Shown: piece by piece, positions 32,232-42,864 of the stretch
Layout: each line of letters opens with the position of its first letter
Position numbering within the stretch: the stretch's first letter is position 1
Assembly (NCBI GenBank): GCA_963693285.1
Contig: OY848928.1
Location: 5,795,827 to 5,859,826, forward strand
From: Xestospongia muta
Lineage: Eukaryota > Porifera > Demospongiae > Haplosclerida > Petrosiidae
Direction of reading: 5' to 3'
DNA: 64,000 nt
Program-made: the position numbers and the translations under genes
Notes under the pieces: model-generated
The model's database searches: none
Told to the model about the DNA's origin: nothing
Seen by the model: only the letters and a program-made list of their open reading frames with translations

Positions 32232-34281
32232 ATGTGGAGTATTATCTTGTACCTTGTATTACTACCATTAACTAGTAATGGACAATGTCATCTACCAACA
32301 GTAGCTGATATAGAGAGGGAGTTGGTTGATCTACTTACAGTTGCAGATGGAGAAGGATCATATGCTTCTAATGTATCATCATATAATTACACTTGTCTTG
32401 CTCAAGGATCAACTAGAGATACTTATCGTAAAGTATCTATTATAGCTACATTTACTCCTAACAGTGGAGCTGATGAACGAAGAGAACATTTTCAGTTGAC
32501 ATGCAATATTAATAATATATGGAGTGCAGTAACTGATGATGGTTTTGAAACTCCTCCCTCAAATCCAATAGAAAGAAGAGACTGTTTTACTTGTACATCT
32601 GAAAGTCTTAGTAGTGATTCTAATCACTGTTTAGGTAAGTTACCATTATTATTATTATTGTTGATATTATTATTATTTTATAAATAGAGTGTAGTGCAAT
32701 TTGTAGGAATATGGGACAAGGAAGTTGTGTATCATCCATTAATGACTGTTGTCCATTCTTTGGTCTTGATAATATGTGTACTACATCATGTCCAACTAAC
32801 TACATTGCTAATGTTGATACTAACTTTACATGTGGTAAGTAAACTAGTATATATCTAATACATTGATCCTATACTATACAGTCTGTAACTATACCTGTGG
32901 TCCTGGTGAAGTTGCTAATGCTACATGTAATGGATGTGATCTGACTGATATCTGTCTACGAGATATACCTTGTCAAAATGGAGGATCATGTATATTATTA
33001 TCTCCCCCTGATAATTATACATGTAATTGTAGTGGTACTGGATATACTGGAGAAAGTTGTTCAATTAATATCAATGAATGTAGCCCAAATCCATGTCAAA
33101 ATAATGGCACTTGTATCGATGGTATAGCTGGTTACAACTGTATCTGTTCCAATGGATATACTGGAGAAAGTTGTTCAATTAATATCAATGAATGTAGCTC
33201 AAATCCATGTCAAAATAATGGCACTTGTATCGATGGTATAGCTGGTTACAACTGTATCTGTTCCAATGGATATACTGGAGAAAGTTGTTCAATTAATATC
33301 AATGAATGTAGCTCAAATCCATGTCAAAATAATGGCACTTGTATCGATGGTATAGCTGGTTACAACTGTATCTGTTCCAATGGATATACTGGAGAAAGTT
33401 GTTCAATTAATATCAATGAATGTAGCCCAAATCCATGTCAAAATAATGGCACTTGTATCGATGGTATAGCTGGTTACAGCTGTATCTGTTCCAATGGATA
33501 TACTGGAGAAAATTGTTCAGTAAATATCAATGACTGTAGCCCAAATCCATGTCAAAATGGAGGATCATGTATATTATTATCTGCCCCTGATAATTACACA
33601 TGTAATTGCAGTGGCACTGGATATATTGGTACTAACTGTACTGGTAAGTTAATAATCTAATAGAGTAATAGCTATTAATAATAATTAAACCAGTGTGAGT
33701 GATCTTTATGGAGTACCATGCAATGTATAATATAAGAAATTTGTTGTTTTTTTTACACACAGTTGTCTGTAACTATACCTGTGGTCCTGGTGAAGTTGCT
33801 AATGCTACATGTAATGGATGTAATCTGACTGATATCTGTCTACGAGATATGCCTTGTCAAAACGGAGGATCATGTATATTATTATCTCCCCCTGGTAATT
33901 ATACATGTGATTGCAGTGGTACTGGATATGTGGGTACTAACTGTACTAGTAAGTTTGGTTATAATAGTACTTGTTTTAAACCTAACTAATCTGCTGTAAA
34001 ATCATCAACTTTTCTTCATCCTACACTGATACTATCATCATCATCATCTAACAAGCTACATATATTAGTATTATATTAATTATTATAGGTTCTACTGGAC
34101 TATCTCCTGGAGTTATAGCAGGTTTGTTTTCTCTTATATTATATAACATATTAATCTTGTAATAGGTATTGTACTGGGGTCAGTTATTGGAGGTATCTTA
34201 ATATTACTAGTTATTGTTGCTATGATTATCATTATTATCTACTGGTGTACAAGAACTGGTAGTTTTGATGTCAAGAATTGA
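32232..34281 (+). CDS. EGF-repeat single-pass receptor, paralog 3 (expanded EGFs)
   Basis: 548 aa, exons 32232-32634, 32688-32834, 32882-33643, 33763-33948, 34089-34121, 34166-34281. Signal peptide (SIILYLVLLPLTSNG), the shared N-terminal domain (CHLPTVADIERELVDLL), CRNMGQGSC/CCPFFG module, VCNYTCGPGE module, then a block of four nearly identical 38-residue cbEGF repeats (NINECSPNPCQNNGTC) and further EGF copies in one exon, a second VCNYTCGPGE-EGF exon (33763-33948), a very short stalk (STGLSPGVIA), a TM helix (SVIGGILILLVIVAMIIIII) and a short tail RTGSFDVKN. Extracellular introns are phase 1, so whole exons can be added without breaking the frame. Ligand unknown; N-glycosylation sequons (NYT, NCS, NGT) are abundant. 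Confidence 0.87.
33058..33513 (+). repeat. 114-bp coding repeat: four cbEGF units
   Basis: Units start near 33058, 33172, 33286 and 33400 and differ by only one or a few bases (for example CCCAAA versus TCAAAT). They encode 38-residue cbEGF modules; a diverged fifth follows at 33514. Confidence 0.93.
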
Positions 34282-34836
34282 TTCATCAGTTTATATAGTG
34301 GACTATTGTTATATTATTTGTTTAGATTTTGTTGAATAAACTCATCTCACATTATGTAACACTATGTATTGTAAAATTAACTAGAACTATTGTCTTATTG
34401 ATGTTGCTTTTGTAGAATAGATTTTGAAACATTGTCTCTAATATATCATTGATACAAAGCTATGACATCGTCACAATTGTACTTTACCTATATAGATGTT
34501 CTTTTGGAATCTTTAAACCTTGACAGATATAAGATTATTTAATATATTATAGAACAAAAACTATTTACTTCCTAACATGTATTGATAAAAACTATATCAA
34601 ATATTGAGCCACTTCTTTTGCTGAACATAGTTAGTGAACAATAGCTTTGTTAGTGAGATATTCTATTAAAGAATAAATCCAATTTTGTTATTGTGTGACA
34701 TTAACTGACATTACAGTAACATCAGTTAAATGTGTTAGATTACAATTTTCAGATAACTGTAAAGCGGTTACTTTCATCTGAAGGTTACTAACATTGCTCT
34801 ATTAATAAATATTAATTTACATTAATAAGTTATTTA
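34282..34836. other. Intergenic region between receptor 3 and ERICH3-like
   Basis: 555 bp of AT-rich sequence between two convergent genes. AATAAA-type signals occur near 34334 (TTGAATAAAC) for the plus-strand gene. No coding potential or repeat seen. Confidence 0.6.
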
Positions 34837-37823
34837 TTATACACTGTATGTCCTGTTAGTTGGACTAGACTCTGTTTCGGAAGAATGTTGAGTTGATGAT
34901 GGACGGTTATTAAAATATTTATGATCCAGAGACTCAGACCTATTCCGTACAATAAACTGAGACTCATGCTGCTCTTCATCTTGACTTGATGTCTCAATAT
35001 ATTGTCTTTCTTCAAGTCGATTTTTACGTCCATTGCCTGCTCCATAATTGTCTAAATACGTTGACGAGCTTGAAGTTGATGAATGATGCTGAGGTAGTGA
35101 CACTTCACTCTCAACTTGACCAGCTTCATATGAACTATTTTCTCCTTTATTTGTAACCAAATTCTGGACATAACTTTTAGCTCTATCTAATATTGTCTGC
35201 AAATATTCTCTTATTTCATTATCACTCTCTAATAAAGAACTGTCAGATGGTTCATTCTCAATATGATTGTTGTTATTTACTTGTTTTAATGCTCCTGTTA
35301 GAACTGTCTGAACCAAACTGGATGCAATATGGAGTAATTCATTATTGGAGAGAGGTCGTTCCTCAGGAGAGGGCTGAATCTCAGCATACTCATCTGGAGT
35401 GGATTGGGTTTCTGAATGTTCCTTTGATGGTTCAACATTTGGAGCTGAGTGCTCAGGTGAAGTAGATATTTCAGGATTCTCAGACTGATGTTCAAGAGAT
35501 TGAGTCTCAGTATGCTTGTCTGGAGTGGATTGGGTTTCTGGATGTTCCTTTGATGGTTGAACATTTGGAGCTGAGTGCTCAGGTGAAGTAGATATTTTAG
35601 GATTTTCAGACTGATGTTCAAGAGATTGAGTCCCAGTATGCTTGTCTGGAGTGGATTGGGTTTCTGGATGTTTGTTTAGAGTGGACTGCTCAGCTGAAAT
35701 AGATTGGATTTCAGGATTCTCAGACTGATGTTCAAGAGATTGAGTCTCAGCATGAGTGGATTGGGTTTCTGGATGTTCCTCTGTAGTTTCAGGATTTAAG
35801 ATGGAATGTTCAGATTGGGTTTGGGAATGCTCAGACTGAGATTGAGTCTTGGCACGATTGTCTGGAGTGGATTGGGTTTCAGGATGTTCATCTTCAGTAG
35901 ATGGTGCTTCAAGATATGCAGTCGTATTATTCTCTAGTGAAGTGACTTGGGTTTCAGAATGTTCAGATTGATGCTCAGGAGACTGAGTCTCAGAATGCCT
36001 GCATGGAGTGGACTGGGTTTCTGGATTGTCTTCTAGAAAATGCTCTGATTTTGAAGTAGCAGATTGGTTTTTTTCTTTGTTTGATTCAATCTCAGACTCA
36101 GAAGTTGAATGAGTCTCAGGACTTTCATTGTGGTATTCTAAAGTGGAAGTATCATTTTTAGTGGGCGTGGCCTTTGAAGGTTGATGAGTATTAGAAGACA
36201 AGCCAGAACTATCACCTTGACTATGAAGGGGTGTGGCTTCAACAGATGATGTAGTGTGACTTTGTGATTCAAAATCGGAAACATATGTATCTTCATTTTC
36301 ATCTTCAAATATATCATCCTCAAAGTCATCTTGATACTCCTCAACTTGTAGTGACAACTGTTCTAATGGCTGTTCCTGCTGATCTTTATCTAGTGGGTAC
36401 ATTATATCTTCATGTAATACATCAGGTGTCACTAAGTCACTGTGTGGTTCCTATTATTATTAACTATTATGTATACTGATAAACTATAATGTATTATACC
36501 TTTGATCTAGAAGATTTAGATGATCTTTTAGATCTTAATTCACAAAGATAACAAGGCTTGCCTCCATTAACTTGAAGCAAACGAAAATGTGCTGATTTTC
36601 CTCCAACCATTTGTCCTGGATAATGTTTATATTCACAACATGAACTAAGTCGACAGTTAATCATCCCATCAATATACATGGATAATCCCAGGGGCATCCC
36701 ATAATGACGTCGAGAGAAGATAGTGAATTCATCTAGTAAGAATGACAAATAGTCAGAGATTTATTAACAAGGACTTACCATTAGGTTGTAAATGTCCTTC
36801 AAACAGACATATTGTATTTCCTCCACAATGCTGTTGATCTACTCTAACTTTAGCATGGTAAGGTGACCTTACATTAACTCCACTCCCAAGATAACAAAAT
36901 CTCATACAAACATTAGTATGGATTTTATCATTGATGAACAGACTGGTTCCTATACCACTTGGAGCAGTCTAGGAATGAAAATTTCAGTATGAGATTGAGT
37001 CCACAAAACTTACCTGAGGTCGTTTAATACGTTTTGCTCTAATTCTCATGTTTGTAGTATGTTTTGGACGAGGAGCTGAAGGTAGGCGTGGTCTCAAATA
37101 AGGGCTGATGTAATAACCAGGTAATGATTTAGATGCAGTCACATGACGAACCATGTAATCTAATTCGTCAAACTGGTTTTGTGTGAGCTGAAGTTGCTCT
37201 TGTCGTTTGAAAAGGGTTGCTGAAAGTTGCGGAGGATAGGTAGTGTAAGTGGGGTCAAGATGAGCCACACCCATAGGATTACATAATTGATACTATATAT
37301 AGCATATACTATATTACATCATTAAAATAAGAGAATATTACCTTTATTTTTTCAGCCATTTCAAATTTTGAAAGTTGATCCATTTTCTTTTTTAATTCAC
37401 CACGTCTTTTTCTCTGCAGATGATCATGTGACTAGTCATGTGACAACAATAGAGCTATACCTCTAGTTCTACAGCCTTTTTAACAAGAGCCTCTGTCATG
37501 AGATGTTTTGATTTCATCTTATGTTCTTCATGAAGATGATGACGTCTTATACTCTCCTCATCCAATATCCGTCCATCATGTGTGATCTAAATGGACAGAT
37601 AGTTTATAAATGGACAAGAATATATCGACAATGATACATAAAATGGATGAACACTTACTAAACCCATTCTTTGCAGATACTTTCTTTTTTCGGGATTTGC
37701 AAAAAATCCCGCCAAATTTTCATCAGTTAAACTGTTGTAGCTTTCTAAAGGACTAAAAAACCAATGTTAAAGATATCTCCATTTATTATCAGAGCTCGCT
37801 AACCCTGGTGGTTTAGACTGCAT
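34837..37823 (-). CDS. ERICH3: ERICH3-like protein with DUF4590 and long TQS-rich tail
   Basis: Related to glutamate-rich protein 3, found in cilia and synaptic vesicle fractions in vertebrates. Start at 37823. The N-terminal block LESYNSLTDENLAGFF and KRKYLQRMGLITHDGRILDE matches the ERICH3 N-terminus. A coiled coil (KKAVELERKRRGELKKKMD) follows, then a basic linker (MRIRAKRIKRP). The DUF4590 region is at about 36500-36970: CMRFCYLGSGVNV, VDQQHCGGNTICLFEG, FTIFSRRHYGMPLGLSMYI, RLSSCCEYKHYPGQMVGGK. The last exon (34837-36450) is a disordered acidic and polar tail of about 530 residues with HPETQSTPD and LEHQSENPEI repeats. Vertebrate ERICH3 also has a long low-complexity tail, there Glu-rich; here it is Thr/Gln/Ser-rich. 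Downstream neighbour STK3/4 is in the same direction. Confidence 0.85.
35390..35700 (-). repeat. 126-bp coding repeat in ERICH3-like tail
   Basis: GGATTGGGTT anchors recur at 35401, 35527 and 35653, an exact 126-bp (42-codon) period encoding HPETQSTPDKHTETQS-type units. Shorter degenerate TQS repeats extend to about 36030. Confidence 0.9.
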
Positions 37824-38003
37824 CTTGTAACTTGCACATGTAAGTGTTAACAGTTACTATAGTAATTCAAGTCACACCCACAAACTAATTTACATTAATT
37901 AGCAATAATTAGCAATAATTATTGTTCGTAGCCATTTTATGTTATAATTATTATTGAATAAAAAAATGGATTAAGTCATATAATGTATTGTAAAACAAGT
38001 GAA

Positions 38004-39776
38004 TTAACGAAATTGTTGTTTCTTTTTGGCATCAATGGCTTGTAAAATTGGTTGTCTTTTTTGATGGTAGCGTTTCCTTAAAGCTTCTAACTCTTCATCC
38101 ATTCTCTTATCAAGGAGAGCCATATGGTCCTCTAACTGCTGTGGTGTTAAGTTTTTCAGCTACAGAGAGAAAGAGATATTAGTTCTGTATTAAATAAATA
38201 AACTTACATAATCTTTAAACTCTGTCCCCTCAGGTATACTAGGGAAGTAAGCATATATACTTTGTGGTCCAACAGGAGCTGGCTTCTTTCCAGGTTTCTT
38301 GCCATGATCTTCTTTGAAATGTTGCATAAAATTTGGACGATACGGCTCCTTAGTTTCTTTATCCGTATCAACACCTAACAATAAGACTAATTAATTAGTT
38401 ATTATATTTATATTATAAACATACGTTTCATTGTATCTAACACTTCTTCTTCATCATCATCAACAATAACTAATGTCCCCAAATCAGTTACAGTAGCTTC
38501 GTTAATTATTAATGAGTCATCATCACCGGGGTATCCCTTCTGTATCATTGTATTGCTAGCAGTCACAAACTCATCTTCTTCATCAACTTCATCTTCTTCC
38601 TCCTCTTCAAGTTTGGTCATAGCTAATTGTATGAGACCTTTAACAATACTAATTGATTTGTTTCCCTTCACAAATTTTTGTTGTAAGAGGCTAGTTGCCG
38701 AGGGACGTTCCTCTGGGCTCTTAACAAGACAACGGCTAATAAAATCTGAAAATTCATTTGAGAATTTATCAGGTTGTTTCAAAGTAGGCGGAGGTTTTGT
38801 TGGTATCATAAATATTGCTCTCATTGGATGTACTTCAGCATAAGGAGGACGTCCCTCGGCCATTTCAATGGCTGTGATACCCAGTGACCAAATATCAGCT
38901 AGACAATCATATCCAACTTCTTGTATTACTTCAGGTGCCATCCAAAATGGAGTACCTATAACGGTGTTCCTTTTAGCCATTGTATCCTAATATAAGAGAG
39001 TAGTTGGACAATCTCTTTATAATAACTTACTGTTAATTGTCCAGCTACACCAAAATCAGCTATAAAAAATGTGATAAATTACTTACTCAAGTGTTAAATA
39101 AATACATACCTAGTTTAGCTTGGCCATCCAAGTTGAGTAGAATATTCCCAGCTTTGATGTCTCGATGAATTTTTCTCTTAAAATGAAGATATTCTAAACC
39201 TTTTAGTGCAAATTGTAATATAACAGCTATCTCATCTTCATTTAACTATATTGACAATATCAGATGATCATGTGACTTATGTGGGTGGAGTCATACCGGT
39301 CTTTCAATAATTCTCATAATATCTGACACAGAACCAGCTCCACAGTACTCCATTACAATCTAATGTATCATGAAATATTATGTAATTATTGACAAGATAT
39401 TTACCCAAAGGTCAGTATTCTTGAAATAACTTCCATAATACTTAACTACATATTGACTGTAGGAAGAACGATACAGAGATCATGTGACAGTCATGTGATA
39501 TTTTACCTGTCACATTGTTGCATGATACTGATTTCTTTAATAATATCTTGAAGATCTGCATCAACTGGGACTTGTTTGATGGCCAATAACTGACCAGATT
39601 CTTTGTGCATAGCTTTATATACTGCCCCATATGCTCTATACAATACATTATGATATCAGTATATCTACTAGAACTAACCCTTCGCCAATCTTTTCTAAAA
39701 GATCAAAGACATCTTCTGGTTCTTTCATCAAACTCTCTTCACTTAATTTAAGGAGTTGTTTACGGTGACTGTCCAT
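38004..39776 (-). CDS. STK3: Hippo/MST kinase (STK3/STK4)
   Basis: Upstream Ser/Thr kinase of the Hippo pathway, which phosphorylates LATS to restrain Yorkie/YAP. Starts at 39776: [20 protein letters not shown] then [18 protein letters not shown] (Gly loop), [12 protein letters not shown] (catalytic Lys), [14 protein letters not shown] (catalytic loop, near 39150), [17 protein letters not shown] (activation loop with the MST autophosphorylation Thr, near 38960) and [15 protein letters not shown]. An acidic linker (38560-38620) contains DEVD. The C-terminal SARAH dimerisation domain is at 38004-38240: [36 protein letters not shown]. Length and order match vertebrate MST1/2. Its start is 101 bp from the divergent AASDHPPT start. 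Confidence 0.95.
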
Positions 39777-39877
39777 CTTGCTTTCTTCCACCTTTCTCGA
39801 GTGATCTAAAAAAGGATGTTTATTATTCTAAACCACACCCTTTTTAATTAACATACCTCTAGGCCACACCCCTCGGC
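39777..39877. promoter_or_regulatory. 101-bp divergent region STK3/AASDHPPT
   Basis: Head-to-head start codons 101 bp apart. Includes a CTCGAG site, a CCACACCC word on each side and an acceptor-like TTAG, so an STK3 5' UTR intron is possible. Confidence 0.45.
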
Positions 39878-41040
39878 ATGGCTGCATGCAGTAAGGGATT
39901 AAGATGGGCAGTAAACATTAATCATTGGAAGCTAATAGCTGAAGTGAGTAGACCCTGTTGTTATACCTTAATTTGATATTATTAGGAATGGGAGAGAGCT
40001 ATGGCTTGTATCCAGAGAGAAGAAAGAGATAGAATTAATCAATTTGTTTTTGCAGAAGATGCTACTCTCTCTTTGGTAAAAAGATGACGTAATTTCTTAA
40101 TTTTATTTTTCTTATTAATTAGGTTGGAAGGATTTTATTACGAGCAGCTGTTGTTAATATGATGGGCGTGGCAAATGATGTCATTGTTTTTAACAGGACT
40201 GATAAATGGAAGCCATACTTGGTAAGAGGATGTCCCTGAATGATAATCACAATAAGTCATTAAGAAAAGTCCAGTTTGTGGGCGGAGCTTGGAACTTAAT
40301 GTATCACATCAAGGAAGTTATTCTGTATTAGCTGCTGAATGGGATAAGAAAGTGGGCGTGGATGTTATGGAGTCAACTCGTCCCAGTTAGGTTATAATAG
40401 TATTCACATTGTATTATAATAATATAATTATTTGTGTAGGAGGAATTGGTAGTTTGGAACAGTTCTTTAGTACTATGAATCGTCAGTTTACAGAAAAGGA
40501 GTGGCTACAAATTAAGGTTCCACCCACTGAAGAACAGCAATTAGCTTTGTTTTATCGACATTGGGTAATGTTTATTATTTATCAGTTTATTTTATTATCT
40601 TTTAGTGTCTCAAAGAGAGTTATATCAAGGCTATAGGAACTGGTTTATCACATGGACTGCAGAGACTAGACTTTAAGTTAGACCCCTCATCACCATGGCA
40701 ACATCAAGAGGTATAATAGGAAGTTTATTTAACTCTTTATCTACACATTAATTAGACTGTATGTACAAGTACATTATTATTTATTGATGGGGTATTAGCA
40801 TCTAATTGGATCTTTGAAGAAAGTTTTTTGGATATTAAAGTAAGCATTATGTGATGTCACAATGTGTCCATTGTTTGTTAGCATTGTGTTGCTGTGGCAA
40901 CAGAGGGCACTGGTGTTCCTAATCCATTTACAGAAGTGTTTATAACTGACTTATTATCAATGTTAATACCATTAAACTCACTAGATTGCAGAGGAGAATG
41001 GGATAGGCAACGACAACGCCCCAGAAAACACCTTAATTAG
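39878..41040 (+). CDS. AASDHPPT: 4'-phosphopantetheinyl transferase (AASDHPPT)
   Basis: Transfers 4'-phosphopantetheine from CoA to carrier-protein serines (fatty acid synthase ACP, mitochondrial ACP, AASDH). Start MAACSKGLRWAVNINHW at 39878 resembles the vertebrate GVRWAFSCGTW region. Then RINQFVFAEDATLSLVGRILLR, LNVSHQGSYSVLAAE (substrate-binding His) and VGVDVMES (Mg-binding Asp), EFF/LEQFFSTMNRQFTEKEW (metal-binding Glu) and FYRHWCLKESYIKAIGTGL, the WxxKEAxxK-type signature with WCLKES. The C-terminus is HCVAVATEG and a short tail. About eight short exons. Complete catalytic set, so an active enzyme is expected. Converges on THEG with 66 bp between stops. Confidence 0.93.
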
Positions 41041-41106
41041 TTAATATTGAATTGCCAATCAAATAAATAAATAATCTACTATATAGTACAGTTTAGTACA
41101 AGTATT

Positions 41107-42080
41107 TTAACCCCTCTTCTGACGACATTTACGTGGGAGTGGTTTGGCTAAGTTCTCAATACAAGGAGAGGTTTGAGCTAGGAGTGCTGCTCTAGACACA
41201 CTCCAGGCGTGTGGATCATAATCCTCTTGATAACCAGGGATTTGTTTAGGACAAGCTAGTTTAACTAGTCTGTCACTAGGTACATGTTGTAGTGATAATG
41301 GAGAAATAGGCCACTGTACTTGACGACATGGTTGGTATGCTGCTGGAGGCATCTTAGGTTGAGAGAGTTCAATTACTCGTCCTGAGGGTGTGGTCTGAAG
41401 TGCAGCAGTGTTAATATCTGATGTCCATTCACCCCAGTCCCATTCACTTTGTGGCTTAATGTGAAGTGGAAGATATATTTTATGACGTGCTAAATTAATT
41501 AGACGTCTAGAGGGTGTGGCTGATAAGGCTTGTCTAGATATTGGAGGACAGATCTGTACATATAATAGAGTACAATAGAATAATGTGAATGGAAGTGTGT
41601 ATCTACCTGACGAGAGGGTTGATAGTGTGGGTGGAGAGATTTGGGCGTGGCTAGAGCTGAGAGACGAGGGGTACATGATACAGAGAGTGCCCCTGGACTA
41701 ATTTTCCATATAGGAGAGGGGCGATCTCCGATATAATCTTTGTGAAGTTGTTTGGGTTGGACTAGTTGCTCTAATCGTGAAGTAAGTTCTAAATAAGACA
41801 GTATACTAGTGTAATGTAGAGATGATATACTCACTAAATTCTGTTGTTTTTGTGTAATCTTTTGGTAAAATACCATTCTCCCAGTACACAGATCTCCTAT
41901 CAAAAATATCTATGATAAACTATCTTATAGTCTAGAACTGACTTGTCTTCATAGAAGCCTGCAGGCAAAGATTTAGGTTGGGAGATCAAATCAATATGGC
42001 GTCGTCGTTCTATTGTAAAGAAGAAAATGTAGCAGTTTCTAAACCAACTAGCTTTTACCTGCAAGAGCCATACTTGTCAT
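41107..42080 (-). CDS. THEG: THEG-repeat protein (testicular haploid expressed gene family)
   Basis: Protein of THEG/SPMAP2-type repeats, short units such as RLVKLACPK, LISQPKSLP, LAKPLP, RVIELSQPKMP and LEQLVQPKQL recurring every 30-40 residues. Vertebrate THEG is a sperm/flagellar protein and a subset are microtubule inner proteins. Clear exons: about 41107-41555, 41607-41790, 41834-41897 and 41943-42009. The start is uncertain: the frame of the 41943-42009 exon has no ATG, but an acceptor (CTTTACAATAG) precedes it, and a 7-nt exon ATGACAA (42074-42080) followed by GTATGG would give MTKRRRHIDLISQPK in frame. If so, the start lies 35 bp from the conserved EBAG9 ATG. The C-terminus KPLPRKCRQKRG is basic. 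Confidence 0.75.
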
Positions 42081-42115
42081 CTGGTTTCTATGGTAACGTT
42101 TGCAAAAATCACGTG

Positions 42116-42808
42116 ATGCTGAGATTCATTGGTTCTGTGTTGGTGATAGTGTGGATGTGGATAGTGAGAGTATATCGTGCCATTACAGGTAAACGTAGCA
42201 AGAAGGAACCTCCTCAAAACACAGGGATACAATCACAAAGTGAATGGACGGTAAAAAAACTGTACATGTACTGACCACACCCACTAATTTGTAATAGACC
42301 GATTGGGATGGATGGGAAGGAGTTACTGTGGAACAAAAAGATCCACAGTTGCCAATGGCAACACAAGAGGAACCTCCAGATTTGTTCCGAGATATGCAAC
42401 CAAATTTGCAGAAAACTAAAAAGGTTTATAATAAATAAGCTATGAATAATTAATAAGCTCATTTTATTTTTAGATTAAGGTCAACATAAGACATCAAGAT
42501 GGTGGTCCTAATTTGCAACAATTTGCCTTCGATCCTAAATATTCAACTGTATGTTATCATTCTATAACACAAAATAATATTTGTCTCCATTACAATAGAC
42601 TACATCTTCAGAACTATTAGATTGGCCAGATGATGAGGGTAAAGATAACAATGAAGAAGGATGGGAAAAAGAAGACCTCCCTGAATTATTACGACAATCA
42701 CGTCAAATATTACGTAAACAACGACAAGAGGCAATAGATCAGCAACGACAACATCAAAAAAATGGAATATCTGGTACTATAAGTTTAGGAGCAACAAAAG
42801 TCACATGA
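42116..42808 (+). CDS. EBAG9: EBAG9/RCAS1-like membrane protein
   Basis: Golgi and secretory-granule associated type III protein that modulates exocytosis in vertebrates. Exons 42116-42250, 42298-42423, 42474-42548, 42599-42808, 181 aa. Starts MLRFIGSVLVIVWMWIVRVY, an N-terminal TM segment, then a basic stretch (RAITGKRSKKEP), SEWTTDWDGWEGV, PPDLFRDMQPNLQKTKK (the conserved DMxPxxxKTxK patch) and a C-terminal coiled coil (LLRQSRQILRKQRQEAIDQQRQ). I chose the ATG at 42116 because it lines up with the vertebrate N-terminus. An in-frame ATG at 41996 would add 40 residues but would run through the first exons of the opposing THEG gene. Confidence 0.85.
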
Positions 42809-42864
42809 TAATATGTAACAATTTATTTAAACCACAAAAATATGATGTTTTAATAGCAAAACCA

